DNA from: Neoconidiobolus thromboides FSU 785
Lineage: Eukaryota; Entomophthoromycota; Entomophthoromycetes; Entomophthorales; Neoconidiobolaceae
NCBI GenBank assembly: GCA_025603075.1
Contig: MU626327.1
Location: forward strand, 1-64,000
DNA length: 64,000 nt
Direction: 5' to 3'
Shown here: positions 33,920-45,230 of the stretch, one piece after another
Position numbering within the stretch: position 1 is the first letter of the stretch
How the letters are laid out: the number at the start of each line of letters is the position of its first letter
Translations under genes and position numbers: made by a program
Notes under the pieces: generated by a model
Seen by the model: the letters and a program-made list of their open reading frames with translations, nothing else
Databases searched by the model: none
Told to the model about the DNA's origin: nothing

Positions 33920-35821
33920 TTATTTCTTATTGCTTGTCATTATTGGCCTCATTGAACATGAGGATATAAACCCAACACTAAAAAACGCAATAAAACCATA
34001 AAAAATTGTACGGAATCCAAGTTTATAACATGCTACCAACCCTTGCCTTAACTGCGACTCTAACTCCAAAATCAAAGATGGTTTATCTATTAACATATCA
34101 ATGTCTAACTTTTGTTTAAATTGTTCTAATAACTCTTTCAAAACATTGAAATAAATAGCATCAGCAGCAATTATACCAATCACTCCACCAAAACTAAAAA
34201 AGAATTTATTAACTATCTTAACCTCTTGGATGTCTTCTGCTTTAACAGCTAATTCAGAAATGCTACCAGTTATCTTTAAACTGAGTCCTATGCTCACACC
34301 CACTAATGCTACAAACAGATAAAACAATCCTGGTTTAGCAAGCTGATATGAAGCTATAGCTAATAAGCAACTGGCTACTACGCCAAGCCCGGTACTTAAA
34401 ATTAAATACCATCGATATACAGTGAATTTCTTAATGATTAAGCTGATCGCTAGATAACCTAATAAAAGACTGAAAATGATTGTAATAATTGTTGGTGTGG
34501 TTTGATTTGCAGTCAAACTAAAAGTAATCTTATAATAATAAGGGATAAAGATGAAGCCAATGAATAGAACAGCGCCATTAAAAAATGAAATTAAACAGCA
34601 TAAAATCACATTATGATAAAATAAGTGAGCTGGTAAAGTGGGCTGTTTTGATATATATTTTTGGGAGTAAATGAATAGGAAAAGGAATAGTACAGAAATA
34701 CAAAGCGGAAGTAAAGCTTGATAAGAAGACCAAGGATAGATTAAGGAGGTGCGATTTAGTGAAAGAGAGAGCAAAGTTGTAAATAAAAATAGAGAAACAG
34801 AACCGATAAAATCAAAGTTATGTAGTTTAACTTGTAAACTTGTATCTTTACTTTTACGTGGTAAAAATAAAAGTAATATAACAATAGCGACTGAAGAAGT
34901 AGGTATGCTAATATAAAAACACCAACGCCACGATAATTGAGTCATAAATAAGCCAACTAACATAGAAGCAGAAACAGAAGCAGCAATAAAAAACAAGGTA
35001 TAGATTATCATATAAGTTTTTAGTCTATAAGCTGGTACCAACTCTTTAATAATGACATTACATAATGTAGGTAATCCACCTCCACCAATACCCGCGATTG
35101 CTCTTCCAACAATCAGCATTGTTAAATTAACTGAAGTAGAAGAAATTATAGTACCTATGAGGAAAGAAATTAAAGCTAATAAAATAATGGCCTTATAACT
35201 GAAGACATAAATTAGCCTTTTATATTGTCTTTCCATAATAAAAGAGGTAAGTAAGTAAGCTATACCAAATAAACCCAATTTAGAATATTCATCAAAATTA
35301 GAAGCTATTGGGACAAGTAAAGATGTAGCTAAAATTCGATCATAACCAGTGGTTATGTAAGTTAAAAATAGACCGAACAATAATAAAGTGGTTCTGAATT
35401 TTGTTAAACGTACTTTAGTATCATCAATGTTTAATACTATTGTTGCCTCATCTCCTTTGGAGTTATCATTAAATTCATTATTGACATTAGATTCTATATG
35501 TTGTAAATTATCACTAAATACTAACGGCTTAGTTTCTGTGTTATTGAGTAACTCAAGCTGTTTATCATTGTTATTGATATTTGTATTGATGCTATTATTA
35601 TTATCAACAATGTTTTTTCTGTTCCCATCTATGACATTCTTACTTTTGCTATTGTTTGTTATGCCATCTTTGTTATTGAAATCCGCTTGCTCCTTTTGAG
35701 GTTGATCTCTCGCTTCGGGCTTGTTATATTGAATATCATTTAACTTAAATTCTTCACTTTCAATGTTGACGGTTTTCTCCACCTTAGTTCCACTTAACTC
35801 AATTTCTTTACTTTCTTCCAT
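33920..35821 (-). CDS. Major facilitator superfamily transporter, DHA2-like drug:H+ antiporter
   Basis: An intact single-exon frame of 633 residues. The first ~135 residues are hydrophilic and Asn/Asp-rich, a likely cytosolic N-terminus. A membrane domain with about 14 hydrophobic segments follows. The first segment contains TGYDRILATSLLVPIA, matching the D-x-x-ATALP-x-IA signature of this family. Further on are GRAIAGIGGGGLPTL and SWRWCFYISIP, both characteristic of the 14-segment drug:H+ antiporters. The usual G-P-x-x-G-G of antiporter motif C is replaced by VSASMLVGLF, so the transport mode is uncertain. The substrate cannot be told; drugs, siderophores or other small compounds are possible. 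The gene stands alone, with gene-poor DNA on both sides. Confidence 0.85.
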   Translation of the reverse strand: MEESKEIELSGTKVEKTVNIESEEFKLNDIQYNKPEARDQPQKEQADFNNKDGITNNSKSKNVIDGNRKNIVDNNNSINTNINNNDKQLELLNNTETKPLVFSDNLQHIESNVNNEFNDNSKGDEATIVLNIDDTKVRLTKFRTTLLLFGLFLTYITTGYDRILATSLLVPIASNFDEYSKLGLFGIAYLLTSFIMERQYKRLIYVFSYKAIILLALISFLIGTIISSTSVNLTMLIVGRAIAGIGGGGLPTLCNVIIKELVPAYRLKTYMIIYTLFFIAASVSASMLVGLFMTQLSWRWCFYISIPTSSVAIVILLLFLPRKSKDTSLQVKLHNFDFIGSVSLFLFTTLLSLSLNRTSLIYPWSSYQALLPLCISVLFLFLFIYSQKYISKQPTLPAHLFYHNVILCCLISFFNGAVLFIGFIFIPYYYKITFSLTANQTTPTIITIIFSLLLGYLAISLIIKKFTVYRWYLILSTGLGVVASCLLAIASYQLAKPGLFYLFVALVGVSIGLSLKITGSISELAVKAEDIQEVKIVNKFFFSFGGVIGIIAADAIYFNVLKELLEQFKQKLDIDMLIDKPSLILELESQLRQGLVACYKLGFRTIFYGFIAFFSVGFISSCSMRPIMTSNKK

Positions 35822-38159
35822 TCTTGACTTAATCTTCTAAAAAATTAACAAAAAGCACAATGGGACATTCCAATCTTTATATTATATAGTTTTTATCCAC
35901 TTGTTATTAGTTTCTATTTATGAATTAAAATTCCTTTATTAGTTGTAAGAATAAAATGTAAATAAATGAAAATGTTCTGAGCTCAGTTTATTCATTTTTT
36001 TTCTCTAGAATTGTTTGAGTGATTGTCTTGAGGCTGAGATAAAAAGATAAAACTAAAATTAATTGGATGATTTTTTTTAATAAAAATCAAGTTGAAGACA
36101 ACTACAAAAATAAACATACAGTACAAAACAAAGTAACATTTAAAATTTTCAAACAACTTGAATAAATTTAAAACCTTGACTAAATTAAAAAACATTAAAG
36201 TTTAAATTAAATTAAATTAAAGCATTAAATCCCATTTATAAATGATTTTTATTTTCATTTTTTTGTTAATTTTTTAAGTAATGGAATTTAAAATTTATTA
36301 GGAGTATGAAAGAAAAGACATCTTCAATGTGTTTCAGGATCCAACAAAAAGGCAGCCATTTTCACAACATTGATACTCTAATGAATTTTCAAAAGGGCCA
36401 AAACCAAAGTGGTTTATTAGTAAATGTAGCTACTACAAATGAAAGTCATAAGTACAAACGTTATTATGTAATGTCGAAATTTATCACTTTGAGAATTCAC
36501 TTACAGGGTTGTTAGACTATCAACAAATAAAAGAAACATAAAATGACAGGTTTATGATTTATTCAAGTTGTTACCTTTAGAAAAACTTATAACTAGGAAG
36601 AAATTGGCCCTTGAGTCTAAATTAATCAATGCTACTATCTATCATTCTAAAGGTTAAGTTAAATAAGCTGGTTATACCAAGATAAAATTTCTATTGAAAT
36701 ACTGCTATACAAACATTACTATTAGACATTTTAAGGAGACATAAAAAATAGTTTTCATTATTCTATTCAGCTTTATTAAAATTATTTTAATTCATCCCAA
36801 CTGTTTTTCAAAGCGAAATTCCATTTTTTGGCTTTAGAAAAAAATTCCTTCAACAATCTTTTAGATTAGTTTTTGGTACTTTATTTGAATCAAAGAATTT
36901 GCATTTAGTGTGCAGGTCTTTAAATATTTAAAGCCAAGCTTTTATTTTCTCCAAAAGGACTTTGAACTTAAATGAGAGTGTATAAATGAGAATATTAAGA
37001 TACAAAAACAAAAACAAGCTAAAAAACTTCATAACTTGCTCATCTAAAAACTAACTCTTTTACCTACCAAATTAAAAAACCCATGGTTTACTGTGTAGTT
37101 AGGCAAGCTATCTATTGATTGGCTATTTTTTTGAACGTCAGATGTCAAAAAGGAAATAAGCTAAATAACTACAATGTGGCCCATAAGTAGGATAGATTTC
37201 TATAGTTTTATGCAGCTTTCAGTAGGAATTACGACTTTATTCCTGTAAAATTGATTTTTTATGACTTGGACTAAATACTTGCCTATAAATTGAATGGAAT
37301 TCCCAATCTTATTTTATGCTGGGCATTTTATTTCACTAAAATTTATATCTATAACCTTGGATTAGAATAGTAACCCCTACTGAAACCTGGATAAAAACCC
37401 TATTATAACTTACTTACCTGTTATCTGGAAAAAAAGCAAACAAATGGATCATATGTAAAAATCTATCAAATTTGTAGATTTTTATGTATGATCCAACAAA
37501 TGTGCTACTTTGAGCTTAATTAGTTGATATATTTTTAATTTATACAACATTCAAAGGTATATCTTTTTGAACAAAATCTCACTTTCAATTTCAGTTTAAA
37601 CTATTAGATTTGATCCAATATTGGAAAGAAACTATAATTTAGCTGTTATATCTCTTTATTTACATGAATTATACTTAAAAGTATATCAAGTTGATAAATT
37701 TTTACACATGATCTCGTTTGTTTTTGAAATTATATCAAGTCGTTCGAAATGCTCTTGTACGAAAATTCATAGATATTGAAAAAGTATCAATTTTTGATTG
37801 CAACAGTTAATTTTTCTTAGTTATAAAAAGGAATGTATTTTAATCCAAAATTCTAAATTGGTGTTGCAACTAATAACTAATCATTCTCTAATATGCAAAG
37901 ATCTATACAGAAATATTTCAGATGACCTGATATTTTCTTATCTGCAAAAACAAAGTACTCTAAAATTTGAATTTTAAATTCCAAAATAAAATTCAAAACA
38001 AAGGCTAATCACAGTAATAATTTATTTAGGTTGAAGCATTTCTATTGGTCGATTTATTTTTGACAATACTTTTTTTCAAAGTAGTTCATCGTAACCATTC
38101 AAATCATTCCAAATTAAAACAATATTAACCTTTATTTCTTTCAAATAAACTACACTACA
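35822..38159. other. Intergenic stretch with a possible decayed reading frame
   Basis: From about 37018 to 37440 the plus strand reads coherently in one frame (for example KKPMVYCVVRQAIY, SRNYDFIPVKLIFYDLD, LAYKLNGIPNLILCWAF) with several stops. It looks like a remnant of an unidentified coding sequence. A 51-bp near-palindrome follows at 37445. The short open frame at 36306-36515 is not supported. The rest shows nothing recognisable. Confidence 0.4.
37445..37495. repeat. 51-bp near-perfect palindrome flanked by ACAAA
   Basis: Arms of 21 bases (TGGATCATATGTAAAAATCT... and its complement) match at 19 positions around a 9-base loop. The five bases ACAAA stand immediately before and after, like a small target duplication. 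It may be a very short inverted-repeat insertion or a structured transcript element. Confidence 0.65.
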
Positions 38160-41100
38160 ATGGTCAAAAACAGCAATTGTAGCTCTCAAAAAACTAGAGG
38201 AAGACCGCCAAAGAATGGTGTAAAACATAAGAGCACCGTGAATAATTTAACTAATGAGATGCCAACAAAGATCAGCAACTTTTTTTCAGAATATTTGAAA
38301 TTCCCCAAGCTTGCTTCATCTAAAAGTAATCATGAAATCATAACTCAATTCAACCAGGCTAAAGAAACTAAAAATAAAGTCGATTCTGTCCCTAGCACAA
38401 GTCTAACTAATCAGCTGCCAATTGAAGAAGAAACAACAACTCCAAACCCAAAAATCATCTCAATCAAAAACGACCGTAGTACTACAGCTCAATCCAAACA
38501 GATTAAAGGAATTAATAATAACCTCAATCTCATTTCAAATAAAGGGTTAGTTACCCAATTGATGAGTGATGAAGAGGTCTTAACTGTAGGTCCAGAAAGT
38601 AGCATGACTGCAGTTTCGATAGATAATCATAATCAAATCGGGAAAGTTCAAGTTAGAAGATCATCGCGCATTAAGGAAAAGAGCAAAGAAAGAAAAAGAA
38701 GAAGAGAAGAAAAGTGTGAAAGGAGAAGATTGAAGAAACTCGAAGCTGAATTATCAAAAACGAGGGAAGGTGTAATGGAATCTAAAATACCTAATGTAGC
38801 AAATAAACTATTATCTGTAAATACAGAAGAATCTCGTAATATAATCGAATCGAAAATAAATCTAAATGATAATGCATTAGAGTCTAAGAGAGCTAAAGTA
38901 GGAAGTAAATTATTAGCAGTGGTAATTGATAACCGTGCTAAATTAGCTGAGCTAAAAAATAAAAATAGTAGTGCTACACGAAATATCAACAAGGCTAGGT
39001 TAGCCATCAAAACCGGAAAACCTCGTAGGAAGGCGCCCGAATCCACCTATATTCCACCCGGTAACTGCTTCGGATCAGGTCAGGTAAGCGAATCCGAACA
39101 AGCCTCACCAATCCCTGGCATACGTACATCTTCATTTAGCATGAATCCTTATATCAACACTATGAATATCAATCAAAATGAGAGCATCGAACAAGTTCGC
39201 ATGGAGGTAGAGCAAAATTCAAACGCCTCTATTAATTTTGATCAATTTAATAATAATCCCAATAGCTCCCTTAATGTAGTAGATACTATCTATGACATGA
39301 GTAGTGTTATAAATTCAGTAGAAAAAAAAAGTGAAGAAATATACGAGACAAAGGTTCAAGAAGAGAAAGAAAAAGAAGAAAAAGAAACTATAGAAGAATG
39401 TGAAAAAATCGAAGAAGAAAGCGAAGAAGAAGCAGAGAAGGGTTGCGATCTTTTATTAAAAAACCGTAAATTAGCGAAATCTAATAGCTTTACTGACACG
39501 AATATATCTCCTATCGGTTCAAATAGTCATATAAATACCAGTAGTCCAAAACCACCTCAATTTCAATTATCATCAAACGAAGCAACAAATGAATATGTCT
39601 CTGATGATAACAGTTATGTTGCTGGTAAATATTTAGAATGTGATCCTATGGACACAAATAACATTGAGCCAAATTCGGATGACTTTTTTAGCATCCCAGA
39701 AGAATTTATGGAGGATAATAAGCAAGTTTCTGAAGAGCCAGAAGACCCTAATGTCCCCTCTCCTAAATTACATATGTTCTCATTTCAGAAAAATAAATCA
39801 CAAGCTTCAACTGATCAAGAGTGTGAGTCAATAAATACAACTCCTTCACCTAAACCTAAATCTACTCGCCCACGTCTATTCACATTTCAAGGTGATAACT
39901 TCGGTCAATATAGAGTAATTAAATCAACACAACAGAGATACAATGAAGACCAAGAGTCATTTGAAGGTAGAAGAAAAGCAAGGAAATCTAACAATACTGT
40001 ACTTAATCAATTCAATGACTCAGACACACTATTCAATCACTTAAGAGGAGAAATCTTACGAATAAATGGACAAATAGAATCAACTTTCAAAGACATTGAC
40101 ATTGAGTCTATTACCAGCAATGAGATATATAATATGCACCAATATTATCAATTTTTAATAAAACAAAGAAAGGAAATTGAAAAATTAATGATAAATATAG
40201 TTTCAAATAGACTTCCCGCTAAGAAGAAAGAGCAATATTCTACTTCTGCTCATTTTAAAGCCTTAAATAACAAAGCAACAACAAAGAGTGCAGTTTTAAA
40301 TAATATACCGTCAAATAGTAGATATGTATTACCACCAAAGACCCAAAGGGATCCGTTTAGTTCTTATGATAATCTTTTGAGGGTGGATCCAGTTGTAAAA
40401 TATCTGACCAATGAACGAAAACGCCTTGATGAGCTTATTCATAAACATAATGAACAATATATAATAAATCAGGCTTCAGATCAACCACAAAAGAAAAAGA
40501 AAAAGCGTATAAATGAGTGTGATATAGCAGAATATACCAATTGTCATAATCACCAAGTATCTTCAGTCAATGCTCGGAATCAGAATATTTTCTCGAATGA
40601 ACAAAGATACTATTCTAAAGGTGATAATCATAGTCAATCAAATTTTAGACAATTTGAGTATCTTCAACCATTACTGGGGACAGATAGAGCACAGAACCCA
40701 ACTTATGAATATGGAAGGATAACTCAACAACTAGGAGACTCATCAAATTGTTCACCAGAGCATGTTTCTTTCCATATTAACAAAACTAACCATACCAATA
40801 GGACTAAACCATATACAGGATATAAGATTGGCTCTACCAATGAAGATTATAGCACTAATTCGATCTCACATCATCAATATGATTGTTTTTCTCATCAAAA
40901 CCTTATTTCTCCTTCTGGTAAGGTTGATATCAAAGCTCAGCAACATCAATTCGCTTTTGAATACAATGGCCATATCCCTAGTACTCCAGAATATCAGCCC
41001 ATTTCTGAATATAATCAATATACACCTACTAACTTTAACAATAAACAAAAAATTACAGCTGCTATAGACAGCGGATCTAAATTTGACACTATTGATCAGG

Positions 41101-41282
41101 ATACTATTAACAAAGAAAGAATCAATAGAATAGCAGATAAAGTCCTTGAAAACTCAGCGATATCCAGTGAAGAAATAGAAGAAATAGAGAGCTGGCTCAG
41201 ATCTGAAGACGTAGAAACATATATTGATTATATTAACTCTGATGTTACTTTTGATTATTTTACTGGTAATATCGAAAACTAG
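38160..41282 (+). CDS. Large AT-hook protein, probably nuclear, function unknown
   Basis: A single-exon frame of 1040 residues. An AT-hook core, RGRPPK, lies at residues 13-18, a DNA minor-groove binding motif. A strongly basic stretch (KERKRRREEKCERRRLKK, about 173-194) is a likely nuclear signal followed by a helix. Residues about 385-430 are Glu/Lys-rich and predicted coiled coil. Around residues 460-590 a short theme recurs: SPKPPQFQL, SPKLHMFSFQ, SPKPKSTRPRLFTFQ; these SP sites could be targets of proline-directed kinases. Most of the rest is low-complexity Asn/Ser/Gln-rich sequence. The C-terminus (EEIEEIESWLRSEDVETYID) is acidic and helical. I do not recognise a family. A chromatin or transcription role is inferred from the AT-hook and basic region only. 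Confidence 0.8.
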   Translation: MVKNSNCSSQKTRGRPPKNGVKHKSTVNNLTNEMPTKISNFFSEYLKFPKLASSKSNHEIITQFNQAKETKNKVDSVPSTSLTNQLPIEEETTTPNPKIISIKNDRSTTAQSKQIKGINNNLNLISNKGLVTQLMSDEEVLTVGPESSMTAVSIDNHNQIGKVQVRRSSRIKEKSKERKRRREEKCERRRLKKLEAELSKTREGVMESKIPNVANKLLSVNTEESRNIIESKINLNDNALESKRAKVGSKLLAVVIDNRAKLAELKNKNSSATRNINKARLAIKTGKPRRKAPESTYIPPGNCFGSGQVSESEQASPIPGIRTSSFSMNPYINTMNINQNESIEQVRMEVEQNSNASINFDQFNNNPNSSLNVVDTIYDMSSVINSVEKKSEEIYETKVQEEKEKEEKETIEECEKIEEESEEEAEKGCDLLLKNRKLAKSNSFTDTNISPIGSNSHINTSSPKPPQFQLSSNEATNEYVSDDNSYVAGKYLECDPMDTNNIEPNSDDFFSIPEEFMEDNKQVSEEPEDPNVPSPKLHMFSFQKNKSQASTDQECESINTTPSPKPKSTRPRLFTFQGDNFGQYRVIKSTQQRYNEDQESFEGRRKARKSNNTVLNQFNDSDTLFNHLRGEILRINGQIESTFKDIDIESITSNEIYNMHQYYQFLIKQRKEIEKLMINIVSNRLPAKKKEQYSTSAHFKALNNKATTKSAVLNNIPSNSRYVLPPKTQRDPFSSYDNLLRVDPVVKYLTNERKRLDELIHKHNEQYIINQASDQPQKKKKKRINECDIAEYTNCHNHQVSSVNARNQNIFSNEQRYYSKGDNHSQSNFRQFEYLQPLLGTDRAQNPTYEYGRITQQLGDSSNCSPEHVSFHINKTNHTNRTKPYTGYKIGSTNEDYSTNSISHHQYDCFSHQNLISPSGKVDIKAQQHQFAFEYNGHIPSTPEYQPISEYNQYTPTNFNNKQKITAAIDSGSKFDTIDQDTINKERINRIADKVLENSAISSEEIEEIESWLRSEDVETYIDYINSDVTFDYFTGNIEN

Positions 41283-42792
41283 AGAATAACTAATATTGGT
41301 GAGAGTGACTTTTGTAATAGTGGTATTTTTCATTTAATATTAGTAACAAATAATAGCGCTTGGAGACTATTACTAAGTCCTAAACTTTTTATGAAATCAT
41401 TTAATCTCAGTTCACTTTCTCTGATTCTTATTAACAAGGACAGTAATAACTTCTAAGCTATCCTTTCCAAATATAATAGCTAATAATAAACTTTACTTTT
41501 TTTAATTTTTCAATTTTGATATGTTCTTTCGTACTTATGTTTTCGCATCTTTTATCCCATTTGATCCTTAATCTTAATATAAATGGAATAACTTTGTATA
41601 GTTAACTATCTTGTATTTAACCTTTATGTGAAATAAATATAAAGACTATGACTAAAAATCTGATAGTTAAGCATTAAATAATTAGAATGGAATAATCTAC
41701 CTCATTTCTGTCCATATATTAGCTATTTGAAACCTTTTTAAAAGATCTGAGCTACAAGGTATAAATGATAAAGGTCGCCTTCAAATTCGTATAAGGCTCA
41801 CTTCTAACAAGAAATTCAATTTATTGCTCAACTCAGTATTTCAAAGAATTAACATCGTTGGATAGAGACATATTTCATGAAATTTTTTTATAAAAAAGTA
41901 TTTAGAGGTGCTTTTTTGATTTCATCACTTTTTCCATTTTCTAAGTACTATCGAACAGAAAGGTTGTTAGCAAACTTTCAATACAAAAAATACACCTCCA
42001 TTTAGATTACATTTTATAATGCTTAATACTGTCTTTGATTTACTCCCTTATAGAGAATGCAAACTTCAGCTAGTTCAGCAATAGCAAAAACCTTAACTGG
42101 GACATGAATAATACATAGTATACATATATATTACATTTATAACTGTTATTAATATATATCCATAATTGATTTAAAATTATATATACATGTTTTTTATACT
42201 TACATTTATTTATTCATTTTTTAGGCAATAAGATCTAAAAAATTACTAAAATATGAATTAATTAAACATTTAGTCAGATATAAAACTTGAAGCTTTGAAG
42301 GACTTACGCTTTTAAACATGATATAGCTCTAACACATACAATTCTAACTCTAACCCAGCCCTGATATAGTTTCAACTTTATAACTGATGTCAAGATGTTT
42401 TAAAATGTCGTCAGAATTTAATACAGTATTTTAAATTGGAAGTTGTTCATATATCTTCTAAATTTATTTTATTGATTTTTTAATCCAATTTGTATTTTCA
42501 AAATTTTATGTAAAAGCTTAATGCTTGAACAGTTGTTTAAACCGATCAGATTTTACCTTTAAAAAAGAATGATGTTTAAAAATTTTAACTTGGGCTAAAT
42601 ATTATAAGCATCTTATTAATAAGCTTCAACTTTAAAGCCCAATCATATGCTGCGCATATCTAAAATTAGTTGGACTTTGCTTAACATCAGCTTCAAAACC
42701 AAGTATTTTAGCCAATAGTGATAAGCTTTGCATTAATATAAACAAGAAATTAAAGCAATTTAAACCAAAAGTTTAACTTTTATAATTTACAA
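41283..42792. other. Gene-free stretch between the AT-hook gene and the HEL2-like gene
   Basis: Only a diverged MITE at 41902 is recognisable. Confidence 0.6.
41902..42002 (-). repeat. MITE copy, diverged
   Basis: Reverse copy (AGAGGTGCTTTTTTGATTTC ... AATACACCTCCA) with a changed centre (CTAAGTACTATCGAAC). Confidence 0.7.
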
Positions 42793-45042
42793 ATGAACAC
42801 CAAGATTAGCAACATTACCAAAGCCACTATGGATAACAAGGAAAAGAAAGAAAAGAACGAAAAGAACGAAAAGAACGAAAAGAACGAAAAGAAAGAGAAG
42901 AGCGAAAAGAGTATCGAAACTGAAAATGAAGAAGTTTGTATCATTTGTGCAAAAGAGATCTCTTTTTACGCTATTGGATCTTGTAACCATGCTTTCTGTC
43001 ACTTATGTAGTTTAAGGTTACGCGCACTTTATAAATCAAACCATTGTCCTATCTGTAAGGTAATTCAAAAAAAATAGCAAGTTTGAGTTTAATTTAGAAA
43101 CTTAATTATTAGACAAACCAAGATGTAGTCGTATTTACTGAAACCAAATCAAAAACGTTTGAGGAGTTTAATCTTAAAGAAATGGTAATGGATGATAAGC
43201 TCAAAATTTATTTCAAGGATGAAAAAAATCGAGTTGATGCTTTAAAAATACTACAATATAATTGCCCATTTAAGGATTGTGATTTTATTTCTCTTGTTGG
43301 ATTTCATAAATTACAAAGCCACGTTACAGCTGCTCATAATAAGTTATTTTGGTAAGCTCTATTTATCAAAGTAGGAAGAAAAAGTATTTATTGATATACT
43401 TTAGTAATGTGTGTGCGCATAATAAAAAAGAGTTTTGTGAAGATATGGAATTATACTCAAGAAAAGAGTTGGCACGTCATATGAAATATGGCAGTGATAA
43501 AGTATTAGGAAAAGATGATGGTTTCCGTGGCCATCCAGAATGCAGGTTTTGTAATGCTTCATTTTTTGATAACGATGGGCTTTATGAGCATCTTAAGAAA
43601 AAACATGAATCTTGTTTTGTTTGTCAAAGGCTTAATCCACGAGACCAATCTTATTATAAAGATTACGCTGAACTGGTAGTCCTATAATACCTTAAAAAAC
43701 GCTAAATTATAATACAATTTTAGGAAAAACATTTTGAAAAAGAGCATTTCGTATGTAAAGAAAAGGATTGTTTGGAAGAGAAATTTGTAGTATTTGAAAG
43801 TTTAATAGATTTAAGAGCTCATGAAGTAAATTAACTTTTTGCGTTGTAAACTTTAATTTAATAATCTATTTAGCTAGAAAAACATACTGATAAATTTAGT
43901 AAAATACAAAGGGCAAAAATGAAAAAAGCACTCCAAGTCAACTTGGAGTTCAAATACTCACGAGAAAAAGAACAAGAACCCTCTAATTCAAGACGAAGGG
44001 AACAAAAGGTAACTGCTTTCTATATTGCGTTCAAATTTTTTATATTACTTAGAATGGATCATCAAATGAAAATACACCTAAACCAACCAGAAGAGTGAAC
44101 GCGCCTGCTGGATTTGGTATAGTTTCGAATCCTTCTCCACCAGCTGAAGCTCCGATAGTAGTCCAAAACGAAGAGGTAACACCATTGATAGCAGAAGAAA
44201 AATGGCCGGACCTGAATGGACAGATAACTACCCCTAAAGCAACACCAAAGGCACCAACATTTGCAGATAAAAAAGATTTCAAAAATAAAGAGTTATGGCC
44301 CGAGTTATCAGAGTTAGGACCTAGTAGCTCAAAACCGATAGCACAATCAAAAAAATCAAATGGCTCATCATGTAATCTTTATTCAAAGCAGATGGCTGAT
44401 AAACGACCTCCATTACCAAAAGATTCAACTATATTTGATCGTAAAAATGCACCGTCGTTGAGTCAACCTACCCTTACTTCATCTTTCTCGATACCAAGTT
44501 CAACATTAGAACAAATAGCACCATTGGTAAATCGAGACAAAGGTAAAATGGACGCTGTCAAAGAATTTGGGGTGTTATTTTTTAATGGAATGATGCAGCC
44601 TAGGGAATATTTGCTTAATCTAGCAGCAAGTCTAGAATCTCATAGTACAACTTCAGAGCAATCACAAGCTAATGCTATTAAAATAGCAAGTCTTTTAATT
44701 GATCATTTGGACAAAACAAAGGCAGTTCGATTACAAGTAGCTATCAGAGAAATAAAAAGTAAAAATGAGGCTTTCCCAGGGCTTCCATCAAAACCTAAAT
44801 CTAAAAATGAAAATAATGGAGTCAATACTAGAAAAGTGCTAGTGATTAAACCTAATGGTACATCAATACCAAAACCTAAACTTAAAAATAGTAATGTCAG
44901 TAAACCTAGCTTCCCTCAACCCATTCTTTCTTCTTCTAGTACACAGACAAATGATGATATGAGTAAAATATCCAGTAATGGTAAGAATAAAGATAATAAA
45001 CACAAAATCAAAGGTAAAAAGATGGATTGGACTCAATTGTAA
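42793..45042 (+). CDS. HEL2: RING/zinc-finger E3 ubiquitin ligase of the HEL2/ZNF598 family
   Basis: Six exons: 42793-43059, 43113-43351, 43405-43675, 43724-43825, 43874-44008, 44053-45042; introns 44-53 bp, all GT...AG; total 667 residues. The family ubiquitinates 40S proteins on collided ribosomes and starts ribosome-associated quality control. After a Lys/Asn/Glu repeat from nine-base units (about 17-38) comes a RING: C49, C52, C64, H66, C69, C72, C85, C88. Next are C2H2-like fingers diagnostic of HEL2: NCPFKDCDF...H...H, CNVCAHNKKEF, GHPECRFCNASFFDNDGLYEH, CFVCQRL, and KHFEKEHFVCKEKDCLEEKFVVF. The C-terminal part is low-complexity with a helical region near residues 480-570. Its length fits yeast Hel2 (about 640). 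Exon joins agree with family spacing, so the splicing is well supported. It converges with the GGCT/AIG2-like gene (188 bp). Confidence 0.92.
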
Positions 45043-45230
45043 TTAAGTTGAGATAGAAAAATTAATAAAAAATTATATTTTATTACTAACTAGTGTTCTT
45101 TAAAGTTTATTATGTCTTGGATTTCATAAAAATTACTAACCTTAGTTATATTTCTATTGTATTAAACTGCTTTGATTATAACATTAAATAGTAGAAACAT
45201 TACAATATCTTTGAAAGCCAACTATTGAAA

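Noticed and set aside
36306-36515. 69-codon frame
   Set aside because: No homology pattern, no neighbouring exons, and the coherent remnant nearby (37018-37440) is in another frame.
38648-39046. Antisense frame within the AT-hook gene
   Set aside because: Shadow of the Lys/Glu-rich codons on the opposite strand. The same applies to antisense frames at 35388, 42787, 44049 and 48683.
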